A stretch of DNA of 19,196 nucleotides from JANNGZ01 sp031404155. GTDB taxonomy: Bacteria; Pseudomonadota; Gammaproteobacteria; Burkholderiales; Burkholderiaceae_C. How positions within the stretch are numbered: position 1 is the first letter of the stretch; each line of letters starts with the position of its first letter. Under the pieces are notes generated by a model, which was given only the letters and a program-made list of their open reading frames with translations, was not told the origin of the DNA and ran no database searches. Of the stretch, positions 1-7,994 are shown piece after piece. Location of the stretch: assembly GCA_031404155.1 (NCBI GenBank), contig JANNGZ010000021.1, positions 1 to 19,196 on the forward strand, read 5' to 3'. A program made the position numbers and the translations under genes.

Positions 1-1287
1 GGTGCCGTAAGGCGTGGCCATGTACTTGGCGGTGGTCACGCGCGAGATCGTCGATTCGTGCAGGCCGAGTTCGTCGGCGATCTCGCGCAGCACCAGCGGC
101 TTCATCGCGATCGCGCCGTGGGTGAAAAAACTCTTCTGGCGCTCGACGATTGCCTGCGACACCCGCACGATGGTGTCGAAGCGCTGCTGGATGTTTTTCA
201 TGAACCAGCGCGCCTCCTGCAGCCGCGCCGAGAGCTGGCCGCCGACACCGTTGCGCTGGCCGCGGATGGCCTGCGCGTAGAGGTCGTTGATGCGCAGCTT
301 GGGCATCACGTCGGGGTTGAGCACCACCTTCCAGCCGCGGCCGAATTTCTGCACCGTCACATCGGGCACCACCACCCGCGCTTCCTCGCGGGTGAATGGC
401 CGGCCCGGCTTGGGCTCGCAGGCGACGATCAAGCCGTGCGCGGCCTTGAGCAAGTCCTCGTCAGCGCCGGTGGCGGCCATCAGCTTCTTGAAGTCGCGCC
501 GCGCGAGCAGGCCCAGATGCTGTTTGCAGACCAGGATCGCGATCATCTGCGCCTCGCCACGCGGCAGCGCGCGCAACTGCAGGGTCAGGCATTCGGGCAG
601 GTCGCTCGCGCCGACACCGGTGGGCTCCAGGCTTTGCAGCCATTTGAGCGCGCAGCGCAGCCGCTCCAGCAGGGCCTCTCTCGCGTCGCCGGAGGCCTCG
701 TCGCTGCCGACAAGCTGTTGGGCGATCTCCTCCAGCGTATCGGCCAGGTAACCGTCGTCGTCGAGCGAGTCGATCAGCACCTCGAGCGCCGCGCGGTCCT
801 CAGGCGACAGGCGCATGCCGACCAGCTGCCCGCGCAGATGCTCCTGGAGCGAAACATCGAACGAGGCGCGCTCGTTCGATTCGAACTCGTCGTCACCACC
901 GGCGCTTGCCGAGGACCGCGACTCCGGCGTCTCGCGGATGCCGTCAAAATCGTCGCGCTCGGTGCCGTTGTCCCAGTCGGCCCCCTCGGCGGCGCCGAAC
1001 TCGGAGCTGTCGGCTTCCGGCGCGGCGTCGGCGCTGCTGGTGGGCTCGGCGTCGTCGCGCTCGGCGCGGTCTACCGGCTCGCGTTCGCTGGCGCTGGCGC
1101 GTTCCAACGAGGCCTCGAAGGCCGGCGCCGCGTCATCCTCGGTTTCGAGAAACGGGTTGGCGTCGAGCATCTGCTCGACCTCCTGGTGCAGCTCCAGCGT
1201 CGACAACTGAAGTAGCCGAATCGATTGCTGCAACTGCGGCGTCAACGCCAGGTGCTGCGACAGGCGGACTTGCAGGGACTGTTTCAT
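1..1287 (-). CDS. rpoN: RNA polymerase sigma-54 factor RpoN, 3' end missing
   Basis: Sigma-54 directs RNA polymerase to -24/-12 promoters and needs AAA+ activators. From the ATG at 1287 the frame runs open to base 1, giving 429 residues of a protein usually about 480-500 long. The glutamine-rich region I is clear (MKQSLQVRLSQHLALTPQLQ). An acidic Asp/Glu/Ser/Ala-rich region II follows at roughly residues 50-150, then the core-binding domain (including SLEPTGVGA). The helix-turn-helix is near the cut end (LREIADELGLHESTISRVTT, then KYMATPYGT). The RpoN box (ARRTVAKYRE type) lies beyond the edge. The start codon is 19 nt after the lptB stop, so it is probably co-transcribed with lptA-lptB, the usual order in proteobacteria. 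No strong Shine-Dalgarno is seen. Identification is very secure; only the C-terminus is unseen. Confidence 0.97.
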   Translation of the reverse strand, partial: MKQSLQVRLSQHLALTPQLQQSIRLLQLSTLELHQEVEQMLDANPFLETEDDAAPAFEASLERASASEREPVDRAERDDAEPTSSADAAPEADSSEFGAAEGADWDNGTERDDFDGIRETPESRSSASAGGDDEFESNERASFDVSLQEHLRGQLVGMRLSPEDRAALEVLIDSLDDDGYLADTLEEIAQQLVGSDEASGDAREALLERLRCALKWLQSLEPTGVGASDLPECLTLQLRALPRGEAQMIAILVCKQHLGLLARRDFKKLMAATGADEDLLKAAHGLIVACEPKPGRPFTREEARVVVPDVTVQKFGRGWKVVLNPDVMPKLRINDLYAQAIRGQRNGVGGQLSARLQEARWFMKNIQQRFDTIVRVSQAIVERQKSFFTHGAIAMKPLVLREIADELGLHESTISRVTTAKYMATPYGT

Positions 1288-1306
1288 CGCATCGAATCCG
1301 CAGCCG

Positions 1307-2086
1307 CTACATGCGGAAATGTTCGCCGAGATAAACCTTGCGAACGTCCGCGTTGTCGACGATCTCGGCCGGTGCGCCTTCGGCGAGCACGCGACCCTCG
1401 CTGATGATGTAGGCGCGGTCGCAGATGCCCAGCGTCTCGCGCACGTTGTGGTCGGTGATCAGCACGCCGATGCCACGGGCCTTGAGGAAACCGATGATGC
1501 GCTGGATCTCGATCACCGCGATCGGGTCGACGCCGGCAAAGGGTTCGTCGAGCAGGATGAAGCGCGGCTGCGTGGCCAAGGCGCGCGCGATCTCGACCCG
1601 CCGCCGCTCGCCGCCGGACAGCGCCGGCGCCGGGCTCGAGCGCAGCTTGCCGATCGAGAGGTCGTCGAGCAGTCGTTCGAGCAGGCGGTCGATCTCGGCA
1701 CGTGGCAGCGGCTTGCCGTCGGGCCCGAGTTGCAGCTCGAGCACCGCGCGGATGTTTTCCTCGACATTGAGTTTGCGGAAGATCGACGCCTCCTGCGGCA
1801 GGTAGGACAGCCCGAGCCGAGCGCGGCGGTGGATCGGCTGTCCCTGCACGCTGCGCCCGTCGATCAGGATCTCACCCGCGTCGGCGCGCACCAGGCCGAC
1901 CACCATGTAGAAGGTGGTGGTTTTGCCGGCGCCGTTGGGGCCGAGCAGGCCGACGACCTCGCCGGCACCGACCGCGAGGTGCACGTCCTTGACCACGGTG
2001 CGCGCGCCGTAGCGCTTTTGCAGCCCGCTGGCCTCGAGGCGGCTGGCCGCCAACTGGGTTGGCGCACCCGGGCTGGCCGGCGACAC
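1307..2086 (-). CDS. lptB: LPS export ABC transporter ATP-binding protein LptB
   Basis: Cytoplasmic ATPase that powers LptFG to extract LPS from the inner membrane. With the GTG at 2086 it is 259 aa, the usual family length. Walker A is GPNGAGKT (about 49-56), the Q-loop is Q98, the signature is LSGGERRR (156-163), Walker B is ILLDEPFAGVD with D180/E181, and the H-loop is TDHN with H213. The C-terminus (IVDNADVRKVYLGEHFRM) is typical of LptB. The frame stays open far upstream across lptA, but that stretch is antisense-like noise. GTG 2086 or TTG 2089 are the nearest start codons after the lptA stop (gap about 17 nt), and neither has a good Shine-Dalgarno. It lies between lptA and rpoN, probably in one transcript. 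Confidence 0.93.
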   Translation of the reverse strand: MSPASPGAPTQLAASRLEASGLQKRYGARTVVKDVHLAVGAGEVVGLLGPNGAGKTTTFYMVVGLVRADAGEILIDGRSVQGQPIHRRARLGLSYLPQEASIFRKLNVEENIRAVLELQLGPDGKPLPRAEIDRLLERLLDDLSIGKLRSSPAPALSGGERRRVEIARALATQPRFILLDEPFAGVDPIAVIEIQRIIGFLKARGIGVLITDHNVRETLGICDRAYIISEGRVLAEGAPAEIVDNADVRKVYLGEHFRM

Positions 2087-2103
2087 CAATGTGCGCGGCG
2101 GGC

Positions 2104-2703
2104 TCAACGCCGTACGCCTGCGGCGGGTGCAGCGGCGGGCGCGCTCGAGCCGGCCGGCGCCGAGGCGGCGGCCGCGCCGCGTGGCGTCAGAGTCACCCGC
2201 ACCCGCCCGTTGCTCGCCGGCGTGCCGCCCTCGACGCTGAAAAGCTCGGCCAGGTTGTCGTAGGCGATCAGGTTGCCTGCAATCTCGTCGGCTACCGCCC
2301 CGCCTCGCATGCGGCGCACCACGGCCGCGCCGCTGAAGCGGACCACATCGCCGCGGCCGTCGTATTCGATCTTCTCGGCGCTGCCTTCGATGAACTCGTC
2401 GACGCCTTCGCGCTTCTGGCGAAAGTTCGCCGGTTTGCCCGCAGTGCCGGTGGCGGTGGCGGTGCGAAAGCCGTCGCCGCGCTCCCGCACCTCGACCCGC
2501 TCGGCGCGGATCGACATCGTGCCCTGGGCAATCACCACATTGCCGTTGAACACCACCACCTGCTTGAGCAAGTCGAGGGTGCCGGGCTTGTCGGCCTCGA
2601 TCGTCACCGGCCGGCTGCGGTCGGCGCGCTCCGCGAGCACCGGTGCGGTGCAAAGGGCGAGCAACAGGTGGGCCAGTAGAGAGCGCAGGGGACGGCGGAT
2701 CAC
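2104..2703 (-). CDS. lptA: LPS transport periplasmic protein LptA (OstA family)
   Basis: Periplasmic bridge protein that carries LPS from LptC to LptDE. With the GTG at 2703 the protein is 199 aa and begins with a clean signal peptide: basic n-region MIRRPLRS, hydrophobic LLAHLLLALC, cleavage near VLA/ER. The OstA/LptA core follows: VTIEADKPGTLDLLKQVVVFNGNV is the hallmark beta-jellyroll opening, then a second repeat around residues 70-150 (EKIEYDGRGDVVRFSGAAVV). An Ala/Pro-rich tail follows. In-frame ATGs at 2736 and 2748 would add residues ahead of the signal peptide. A TACAAT box overlaps the 2736 start, which favours 2703. No lptC or kdsC lies directly upstream; the preceding gene is dsbA. 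Confidence 0.9.
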   Translation of the reverse strand: MIRRPLRSLLAHLLLALCTAPVLAERADRSRPVTIEADKPGTLDLLKQVVVFNGNVVIAQGTMSIRAERVEVRERGDGFRTATATGTAGKPANFRQKREGVDEFIEGSAEKIEYDGRGDVVRFSGAAVVRRMRGGAVADEIAGNLIAYDNLAELFSVEGGTPASNGRVRVTLTPRGAAAASAPAGSSAPAAAPAAGVRR

Positions 2704-2734
2704 GGGTTCGGCAAGGGCATGAAACTTGCAGAAC

Positions 2735-2740
2735 ATTGTA
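2735..2740 (-). promoter_or_regulatory. Possible -10 box for lptA-lptB-rpoN
   Basis: Minus-strand TACAAT sits about 31 nt upstream of the GTG start of lptA, in the 90-nt gap after dsbA. No convincing -35 is seen at 16-18 nt spacing, so this is a weak call. If real, transcription would begin near 2728 and leave a leader of about 25 nt before GTG 2703, excluding the longer lptA starts. Confidence 0.3.
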
Positions 2741-2839
2741 GGCCGCACGCCCGCCGGCCGAGCTCGCCGGTAGCGTGAGAATCGACCGGGATTCTTCGGC
2801 CCGGAAATTCAGGGCTCGGCCGCGGCGGGCGCCGCGGCT

Positions 2840-3487
2840 TCAGGACTTGCGCGCGCGCTGGATCAGCGACTCGGTGACGAGCAAGACCTTGTCGTAGCCG
2901 CCGGCCATCGACGGCGAGGTGAACCAGCGCCCGGCCACGCCGATCGCGGGCACGCCGTCGATCTTGTAGGCGTCCGAGAGCTGCTTGCCCTGGCGCACCT
3001 TGGTAGCCACACCAAAGGAGTTGAAGGCCTCGCCGAACTTGGCGGCATCACCGCCGGCCGCGGCGACAAAGGCCACGATGTCCGACTCCTTATCCAGGCG
3101 CTTGCGCTGCTGGTGGATCTCCGCGAAGACCTTTCGGTGCAGCGCATCGAATTGCCCCGAGGCCTCCAGCGCATAAAAAATCTTGGCGTGGGTTTCGTGC
3201 TGGGCGGTGAAGCTCACATGCGCACGGCGGAAGGCCACGTCGGCCGGCAGCTTCTTGATCCAGCCGTCGAGCATCGGCTCGAAGGTATTGCAACTCGGGC
3301 AGCCGTACCAGAAGAACTCGACCACGTCGACCTTGCCGCCACCCGGCACGGCGGTGACCGGCTGGTTGAGCTTGACGAAGTCTCGCCCCTCCACCGGCCC
3401 GCCCTGCGCCGCCACAACACCGGGCAGGCTCGCCGCCAGCAAACCACCGCCGCCGAGCGCCGCCAGCGTGAAATCGCGCCTCTTCAT
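2840..3487 (-). CDS. dsbA: Thiol:disulfide interchange protein, DsbA family
   Basis: Periplasmic oxidase that introduces disulfide bonds into exported proteins. The protein is 215 aa. The N-terminus MKRRDFTLAALGGGGLLAAS has a twin-arginine-like n-region (KRRDF) before a weak hydrophobic core, with cleavage probably near VVA/AQ. The thioredoxin fold is shown by VDVVEFFWYGCPSC with the CPSC active site (C63/C66), and the cis-proline loop is GVPAI (P180). The helical insertion lies between them. An AGGAAG Shine-Dalgarno lies at 3495-3500. It follows the SPOR gene by 58 nt in the same direction, so it is probably in the argS-SPOR-dsbA transcript. The CPSC dipeptide differs from the CPHC of E. coli DsbA. 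The family call is firm; DsbA versus a paralogue such as DsbL is less so. Confidence 0.92.
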   Translation of the reverse strand: MKRRDFTLAALGGGGLLAASLPGVVAAQGGPVEGRDFVKLNQPVTAVPGGGKVDVVEFFWYGCPSCNTFEPMLDGWIKKLPADVAFRRAHVSFTAQHETHAKIFYALEASGQFDALHRKVFAEIHQQRKRLDKESDIVAFVAAAGGDAAKFGEAFNSFGVATKVRQGKQLSDAYKIDGVPAIGVAGRWFTSPSMAGGYDKVLLVTESLIQRARKS

Positions 3488-3545
3488 CGTCTTGCTTCCT
3501 TCTCGGTTTCAATGGATCGGTGGAGTCGCGCCAAGCCGGAATGGT

Positions 3546-4226
3546 TCAGTTGCCCGCCGGCTGGCGCTCGACGCGCACCAGCGCCACCTCGACGCCCGCG
3601 CCCGACAGGCGCTCCTGCGTCGAGTCGGCTTCTTCCTTGCGCTCGAACGGCCCGACACGCACCCGGTACACGGTGCGGCCCGACTGCTCACGTTCAGTGA
3701 TCTTGGCGGCAAAGCCGAGCAGCGCCACCCGTGCCCGCTGCGCCTCCGCGTCCTCCTGACGTTGGTACGCCCCGGCCTGCACGAAATAGGTGAACGGGTC
3801 GGCAGGGGGTTTGGTGGACCGGGGTGCGGCGGGGCCTGCGGTCGCGGTGGCGTCGCGCGGCGCGGTGGCGGGCCGGGTTGCCGGGGCGCTTGCCGCTCGT
3901 GCGTCGGCGGTGGGCCGGTCGCCCGGCGGCCGCGCGGCGGTGGCCGGAGCGGGCGCCGGCGCGGGCACCGCTGCCGGCGTGGTGGTCTGCGGCGCGCTCG
4001 CCGCGCCGACACGCGGAGCGGTCTTGCCGGACAGCGGCCCGTTCGGGTCCCAGTTCTTGTTGCGCTCGGTCTCCGCCGCGTCCTGCTCGGCAGTGCGCTG
4101 TGGCACCTTGTTGACAAAGGGCACCGGCACCTTGGTCACGTACAGCGCCACGCCGAGCGCGAGCGCGAGCCCGACCAGCAGGCCGACGATCAGCCCCATC
4201 ACGAAGCCGCCACGTTGTGAATTCAT
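3546..4226 (-). CDS. SPOR-domain inner-membrane protein
   Basis: A 226-aa bitopic membrane protein. It has a short cytoplasmic start, one transmembrane helix (about 8-30, GLIVGLLVGLALALGVALYV) and then a long Pro/Ala/Thr-rich periplasmic linker (about 50-140). The C-terminal SPOR domain (about 143-220) contains FTYFVQAGAYQRQEDAEAQR and YRVRVGPFERKEEAD. SPOR domains bind denuded septal peptidoglycan, so a role near the division site (FtsN/DedD-like) is a family-based inference. The ATG overlaps the argS stop as ATGA (4223-4226), implying translational coupling. Low complexity in the linker is normal for this type. The exact partner or function is unknown. Confidence 0.9.
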   Translation of the reverse strand: MNSQRGGFVMGLIVGLLVGLALALGVALYVTKVPVPFVNKVPQRTAEQDAAETERNKNWDPNGPLSGKTAPRVGAASAPQTTTPAAVPAPAPAPATAARPPGDRPTADARAASAPATRPATAPRDATATAGPAAPRSTKPPADPFTYFVQAGAYQRQEDAEAQRARVALLGFAAKITEREQSGRTVYRVRVGPFERKEEADSTQERLSGAGVEVALVRVERQPAGN

Positions 4227-6031
4227 TTGCTGGAGTCCTTGGAGCCCTCGTCGGCCCTTTGCATGGTTTCGGGGGCGCTGACACCGAGCACCGCGAGCGC
4301 GTTTCGCAGCACCTGGCGCGTGGCTGTGAGCAGGGCCACACGGGCGCGCGCCAGCGCTGCGTCATCGACCAGGAAGCGCGCGGCGGCGTAGTAGCTGTGG
4401 AACGCGGCGGAAAGGTCGCGCAGGTAGAAGGTAACGTCATGCGGCGCCAGGTCGACCGCGGCGGACGAGAGCATGCGCGGGTAGTCGGCCAGCTTGAGCA
4501 TCAGCGCCGCTTCGCTCGGCGCGGTCAGCAGCGCCAGGTTCGCGTCGGCCAGCGCCGCGGGGTCGTTGCCGCCGCTGCTGCCGGCCCATTGCCGGACCAC
4601 CGAGCAAATGCGCGCATGCGCGTACTGCACATAGAACACCGGGTTCTCGTCGTTTTGCGCCAGCGCCAGGTCGACATCGAAGCTGTACTCGGTGTCGGCC
4701 TTGCGGCTGATGAGAAAGAAGCGCACCGCGTCGCGGCTGGTCCAGTCGATCAGGTCGCGCAGCGTGACATAGCTGCCGGCGCGCTTGGACAGTTTGACCT
4801 CCTGGCCGCCGCGCATCACGGTGACCATCTTGTTGAGCACATAGTCCGGGAAGCCCTGGGGAATGCCCACGCCCGCGGCCTGCAAACCGGCGCGCACTCG
4901 AGCGATGGTGCCGTGGTGGTCGGTGCCCTGGCAGTTGATGCACTTGCTGTAGCCACGCTCGAACTTGTCGATGTGGTAGGCCACGTCGGGCACGAAGTAG
5001 GTGTACGAGGTGGTGTCTGCACCCGCGCCCGCAGCGGCGCCCTTTTCCGTGCGAACTTCCGTACGAGCACCCGGCGCCGCAGCGCTCGCCGGCGCCGAGC
5101 GGCGCATCACGCGATCCTTGTCGTCGCCATAGTCGGTGGTGCGCAGCCACAGCGCACCGTCCTGCTCGTAAGTCTTGCCCGACGCGATCAGCCGGGCCAC
5201 GGTGGCTTCGACACGGCCGCTGCTGTAGAGGCTGGATTCGAGAAAATAGTTGTCGAACTTCAGCCCGAAGGCCTGCAGGTCGAGGTCCTGTTCATGGCGC
5301 AGGTAGGCCACCGCAAACTGGCGAATGCCGTCGAGGTCTTCCACATCGCCGGAGGCGGTGAATTCGCGGTCGTCGGCGACCACGGTTTTGCGGGCGAGGA
5401 AGTCAGCCGCGATGTCGGCGATGTACTCGCCGTTGTAGGCCGATTCGGGCCAGCCGGGGTCGCCGGGCTTCAGGCCCTTCAAGCGGCATTGGGTGGTCTG
5501 GGCCAGCGTTGCGATCTGCGCCCCCGCGTCGTTGTAATAGAACTCGCGGGTCACCTGCCAGCCCTGGGTCTGGAACAGGCTGCAGATCGTGTCGCCGAGC
5601 GCAGCCTGGCGCGCGTGGCCCAGGTGCAGCGGGCCGGTCGGGTTGGCCGAGACAAACTCGACCAGCACATGCTGGCCGTTGGCGGGCTGGCTGCCGAAGC
5701 GATCTCCCGCGGCCATCACCTCGGCCACCACCGCCTGCTTCGCGGCGGCAGTGAGGCGCAGGTTGATGAAGCCGGGGCCGGCTATTTCCGGCGCGCCGAG
5801 AACCCAGCGCTGCACCGCGGGCGCCTGCGCAAGCCGCTCGACCAGGGCCTGTGCCACGTCACGCGGGTTCTTCTTCAGCGCCCGCGCCAGCGCCATCGCC
5901 GCGGTGATCGCGAGGTCGCCATGCGCGGCCTGTTTTGGGGACTCGAACGCGGGCACGAGGCCGGCGTCGGGGGCCAGCTCGCGCAGCGCGTGGCGCAGTG
6001 CTTCGAGCAGCTCCGCTTTGGCTTGTATCAT
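4223..6031 (-). CDS. argS: Arginyl-tRNA synthetase ArgS
   Basis: Class I aminoacyl-tRNA synthetase that charges tRNA-Arg. It has 602 residues. The N-terminal Add-1 domain includes FESPKQAAHGDLAITAAMAL. The HIGH motif is HLGH (136-139) in SANPTGPLHLGHARQAALGD. The KMSKS loop is the degenerate KLSKRAG (from 413), as expected for ArgRS. The C-terminal anticodon-binding helical domain (ALRQ type) ends the protein. Residues about 313-341 are an Ala/Gly-rich insertion between KDRVMRRS and YTYFVPDVAYH, where homologues I remember have only two or three residues. The stop overlaps the SPOR gene start by 4 nt. A TAGAAT box lies 6 nt before the ATG, so the mRNA may be leaderless. Confidence 0.97.
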   Translation of the reverse strand: MIQAKAELLEALRHALRELAPDAGLVPAFESPKQAAHGDLAITAAMALARALKKNPRDVAQALVERLAQAPAVQRWVLGAPEIAGPGFINLRLTAAAKQAVVAEVMAAGDRFGSQPANGQHVLVEFVSANPTGPLHLGHARQAALGDTICSLFQTQGWQVTREFYYNDAGAQIATLAQTTQCRLKGLKPGDPGWPESAYNGEYIADIAADFLARKTVVADDREFTASGDVEDLDGIRQFAVAYLRHEQDLDLQAFGLKFDNYFLESSLYSSGRVEATVARLIASGKTYEQDGALWLRTTDYGDDKDRVMRRSAPASAAAPGARTEVRTEKGAAAGAGADTTSYTYFVPDVAYHIDKFERGYSKCINCQGTDHHGTIARVRAGLQAAGVGIPQGFPDYVLNKMVTVMRGGQEVKLSKRAGSYVTLRDLIDWTSRDAVRFFLISRKADTEYSFDVDLALAQNDENPVFYVQYAHARICSVVRQWAGSSGGNDPAALADANLALLTAPSEAALMLKLADYPRMLSSAAVDLAPHDVTFYLRDLSAAFHSYYAAARFLVDDAALARARVALLTATRQVLRNALAVLGVSAPETMQRADEGSKDSSK

Positions 6032-6037
6032 GCGTCG

Positions 6038-6043
6038 ATTCTA
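6038..6043 (-). promoter_or_regulatory. Possible -10 box of argS, leaderless spacing
   Basis: Minus-strand TAGAAT ends 6 nt before the argS ATG (6031). The expected transcription start would coincide with the start codon. No -35 resembling TTGACA is present at 16-18 nt. This is a weak sequence-only call. Confidence 0.35.
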
Positions 6044-6157
6044 CGGGCCGGCCCTGTGGCGCCGGTGTTCGCGCAGGCGTTGCGGGCGCCACGGACACCC
6101 TTGCTCACACTCCCGCGAGCCCGCGCTCGCGCTGCGGCGCGAAGCTCACGCCAACGC

Positions 6158-7549
6158 ATGTCTGCCAACGATTCGCGCGCCTCCGTGCCCCCCAAACCCT
6201 CGCGCGCCGAGGCGCGTGCGCTGCCGAGTCACGTCGGCAAGTACCGCATCCTGGGCAAGCTGGGCGAGGGCGCCACCAGCGAGGTGTTCCTGGCCCGCGA
6301 CGAGTTCCACGGCCGCGACGTGGCGATCAAGCGGGTGCGTGCCCGCGTGACGAGTGCCGACGGCGCCGACTCACCGGACAACGAGTCGCATTACTACGCA
6401 CGCTTTTTCGCCGCCGAAGCCGCGCTGGTCGGGCGCCTGCACCACCCGAACGTGGTGCAGATCCACGACGCGGTGGAAGACCCGCACCAGCCCTACCTGG
6501 TAATGGAGTACGTGCCCGGCCACACCCTGCGCCGCTTTTGCCGGCCTGAGTCGCTGCTGTCGCTGGAGCAGATCGTCGAGATCGGCTTCAAGTGCGCGAT
6601 GGCATTGGCCTACTGCTTCCGCCAGGGCCTGATCCACCGCGACGTGAAGCCGGCGAACCTGCTCGCGGTGATCGAGCGCGAGCAGATCGTCGACATCAAA
6701 GTCAGCGATTTCGGCAGCGTGCTCAACCTCGGCGCCGACCACACGCAGATCTTCCGTGTCGGCTCGCTGGCCTACATGTCGCCTGAGCAGCTGGACGGCA
6801 GCACCCTGGACTGCCGCGCCGACATCTACTCGCTGGCCGCGGTGATGTACCACCTGATTGCCGGGCGGCCGCCCTTCGACGCGCCGACGCAGGCCGCGCT
6901 GATGCACCAGATCTACACCGCCACACCGGCGCCGCTGGCGACGTTGCGCGACGGCGTGTCGCCCGCGCTGGAGGCGCTTATCCAGGGCGCCTTGGCCAAG
7001 GCGGCCGACGCCCGGCCGGAACATTGGGAGGCCTTTGCACAGGGCCTGTCGGCGCTGGTGGCCAACCGCGAAGTGCCGCGTGCCGGGCTGCAAAGCGTGC
7101 TCGACTCCGAGCGCTTCACGCTGCTGCGCTCGCTGGAGTTCTTCTCGATCTTCGGCGACGCCGAGCTGTGGGAAGTGGCGCACCGCGCCCGCTGGCAGCG
7201 CTTCAAGTTCGGCCACTCGCTGTACAAGCGCGGCGAGGAGGGGCGCACTTTTCACATCATCGCGCAGGGCGAGGTCGAGGTCTTTCGCGACGGCCGCCAG
7301 GTGGCCAAGCTCGGCACCGGCACCTCGGTGGGCGAGATGGCCTACCTCGCGCCCAACCCCGAGTTGCGCCGGCACAGCGCCGACGTGATCGTCTCGCAAC
7401 CCTGCACCACGATCACCCTGACCCCCGAGACGCTGGAGGGCTTATCGCTGACCACGCGCCACCTCTTCGACGCCGCGTTCATCCGCGTGCTGGTGCGCCG
7501 GCTGCATGCGGCGCACGAGGCGCTCGCGCACCCGCGACGCATCCTCTGA
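6158..7549 (+). CDS. Ser/Thr protein kinase fused to a cyclic-nucleotide-binding-like domain
   Basis: A 463-aa soluble protein. An N-terminal Hanks-type kinase domain spans about 28-300, with glycine loop LGEGATSEV, ATP lysine AIK (K58), catalytic HRDVKPANLL (D162, K164, N167), DFGS (184-187), SPEQ in place of APE, and D222 in the DIYSL segment. All catalytic residues are present, so it should be active. The C-terminal part (about 325-450) looks like a cNMP-binding/Crp-like beta-roll: FGHSLYKRGEEGRTFHIIAQ, GEVEVFRDGRQ and the cassette region SVGEMAYLAPNPELRRHSAD. Such a domain may gate kinase activity, but the ligand is unknown. No transmembrane or PASTA region is seen. The frame is open far upstream, but that part is antisense to argS; ATG 6158 is the first start after the intergenic gap. 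It diverges from argS, and no phosphatase or obvious target lies beside it. Confidence 0.9.
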   Translation: MSANDSRASVPPKPSRAEARALPSHVGKYRILGKLGEGATSEVFLARDEFHGRDVAIKRVRARVTSADGADSPDNESHYYARFFAAEAALVGRLHHPNVVQIHDAVEDPHQPYLVMEYVPGHTLRRFCRPESLLSLEQIVEIGFKCAMALAYCFRQGLIHRDVKPANLLAVIEREQIVDIKVSDFGSVLNLGADHTQIFRVGSLAYMSPEQLDGSTLDCRADIYSLAAVMYHLIAGRPPFDAPTQAALMHQIYTATPAPLATLRDGVSPALEALIQGALAKAADARPEHWEAFAQGLSALVANREVPRAGLQSVLDSERFTLLRSLEFFSIFGDAELWEVAHRARWQRFKFGHSLYKRGEEGRTFHIIAQGEVEVFRDGRQVAKLGTGTSVGEMAYLAPNPELRRHSADVIVSQPCTTITLTPETLEGLSLTTRHLFDAAFIRVLVRRLHAAHEALAHPRRIL

Positions 7550-7626
7550 CAACACCGCCATTGCGCGCCGCCTGGCCTCGTGCTTCAATGCGCCCGGCAT
7601 TTTTTTGCCCACCACTTGGAGACCGC

Positions 7627-7920
7627 ATGAAGACCTTGATGACCCTGTTTGCACTGGCCGTGGCCACCCTGTCCGCCCCCTCGTTCGCCGCCAGCCACAA
7701 GGAAGCGCCGATGATGAAGAACGGCGCGGGCTGCGAAGCGAAGGCCGCCGAGAAGAAGCTCGCCGGCGCCGCCAAGACCAGCTTCATGAAGAAGTGCGAG
7801 GCCGACGCCGGCCCGTCGGCTTGCGAGAAACAAGCCGGCGAGAAGAAGCTGGCGGGCGCGGCCAAGACCAGCTTCGTCAAGAAGTGCGACGCCGACGCCG
7901 CGTCCGCCGCGAAGAAGTAA
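7627..7920 (+). CDS. Small exported PsiF-repeat-like protein (first of two)
   Basis: A 97-aa protein. Its signal peptide is MKTLMTLFALAVATLSAPSFAA, cleaved near SFA/AS. The mature part is Lys/Ala-rich with two near-identical repeats (about 39-60 and 65-86). Each follows C-x3-A-x4-L-x-G-x5-F-(M/V)-x2-C. This spacing of Cys, Ala, Leu, Gly, Phe, Met and Cys matches the repeats of E. coli PsiF as I remember them. PsiF is induced by phosphate starvation and has no known biochemical function. The Shine-Dalgarno GGAG (7617-7620) is well placed before ATG 7627. A strong terminator follows. The repeats are also similar at DNA level, suggesting internal duplication. Confidence 0.82.
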   Translation: MKTLMTLFALAVATLSAPSFAASHKEAPMMKNGAGCEAKAAEKKLAGAAKTSFMKKCEADAGPSACEKQAGEKKLAGAAKTSFVKKCDADAASAAKK

Positions 7921-7967
7921 AGCAGCAGGCTCGCGCTGGCCTCTCGCCGTCGCGCAAGCCATACAAG

Positions 7968-7994
7968 AAGGCCCGGCCTTGCCGGGCCTTTTTT
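7968..7994 (+). terminator. Rho-independent terminator after the first PsiF-like gene
   Basis: A 10-bp perfect stem (AAGGCCCGGC, 7968-7977, with GCCGGGCCTT, 7981-7990) and a 3-nt loop are followed by a run of six T. It lies 47 nt after the stop codon. The rest of the gap to 8219 shows no credible gene. Confidence 0.9.

Noticed and set aside
58..1215. Long plus-strand frame of 385 codons opposite rpoN
   Set aside because: It is antisense to an unmistakable rpoN; long shadow frames are expected at this GC content, and it has no recognisable domain.
4217..6157. N-terminal extension of the kinase frame across the argS region
   Set aside because: It is antisense to argS and carries no domain; the kinase starts naturally at ATG 6158.
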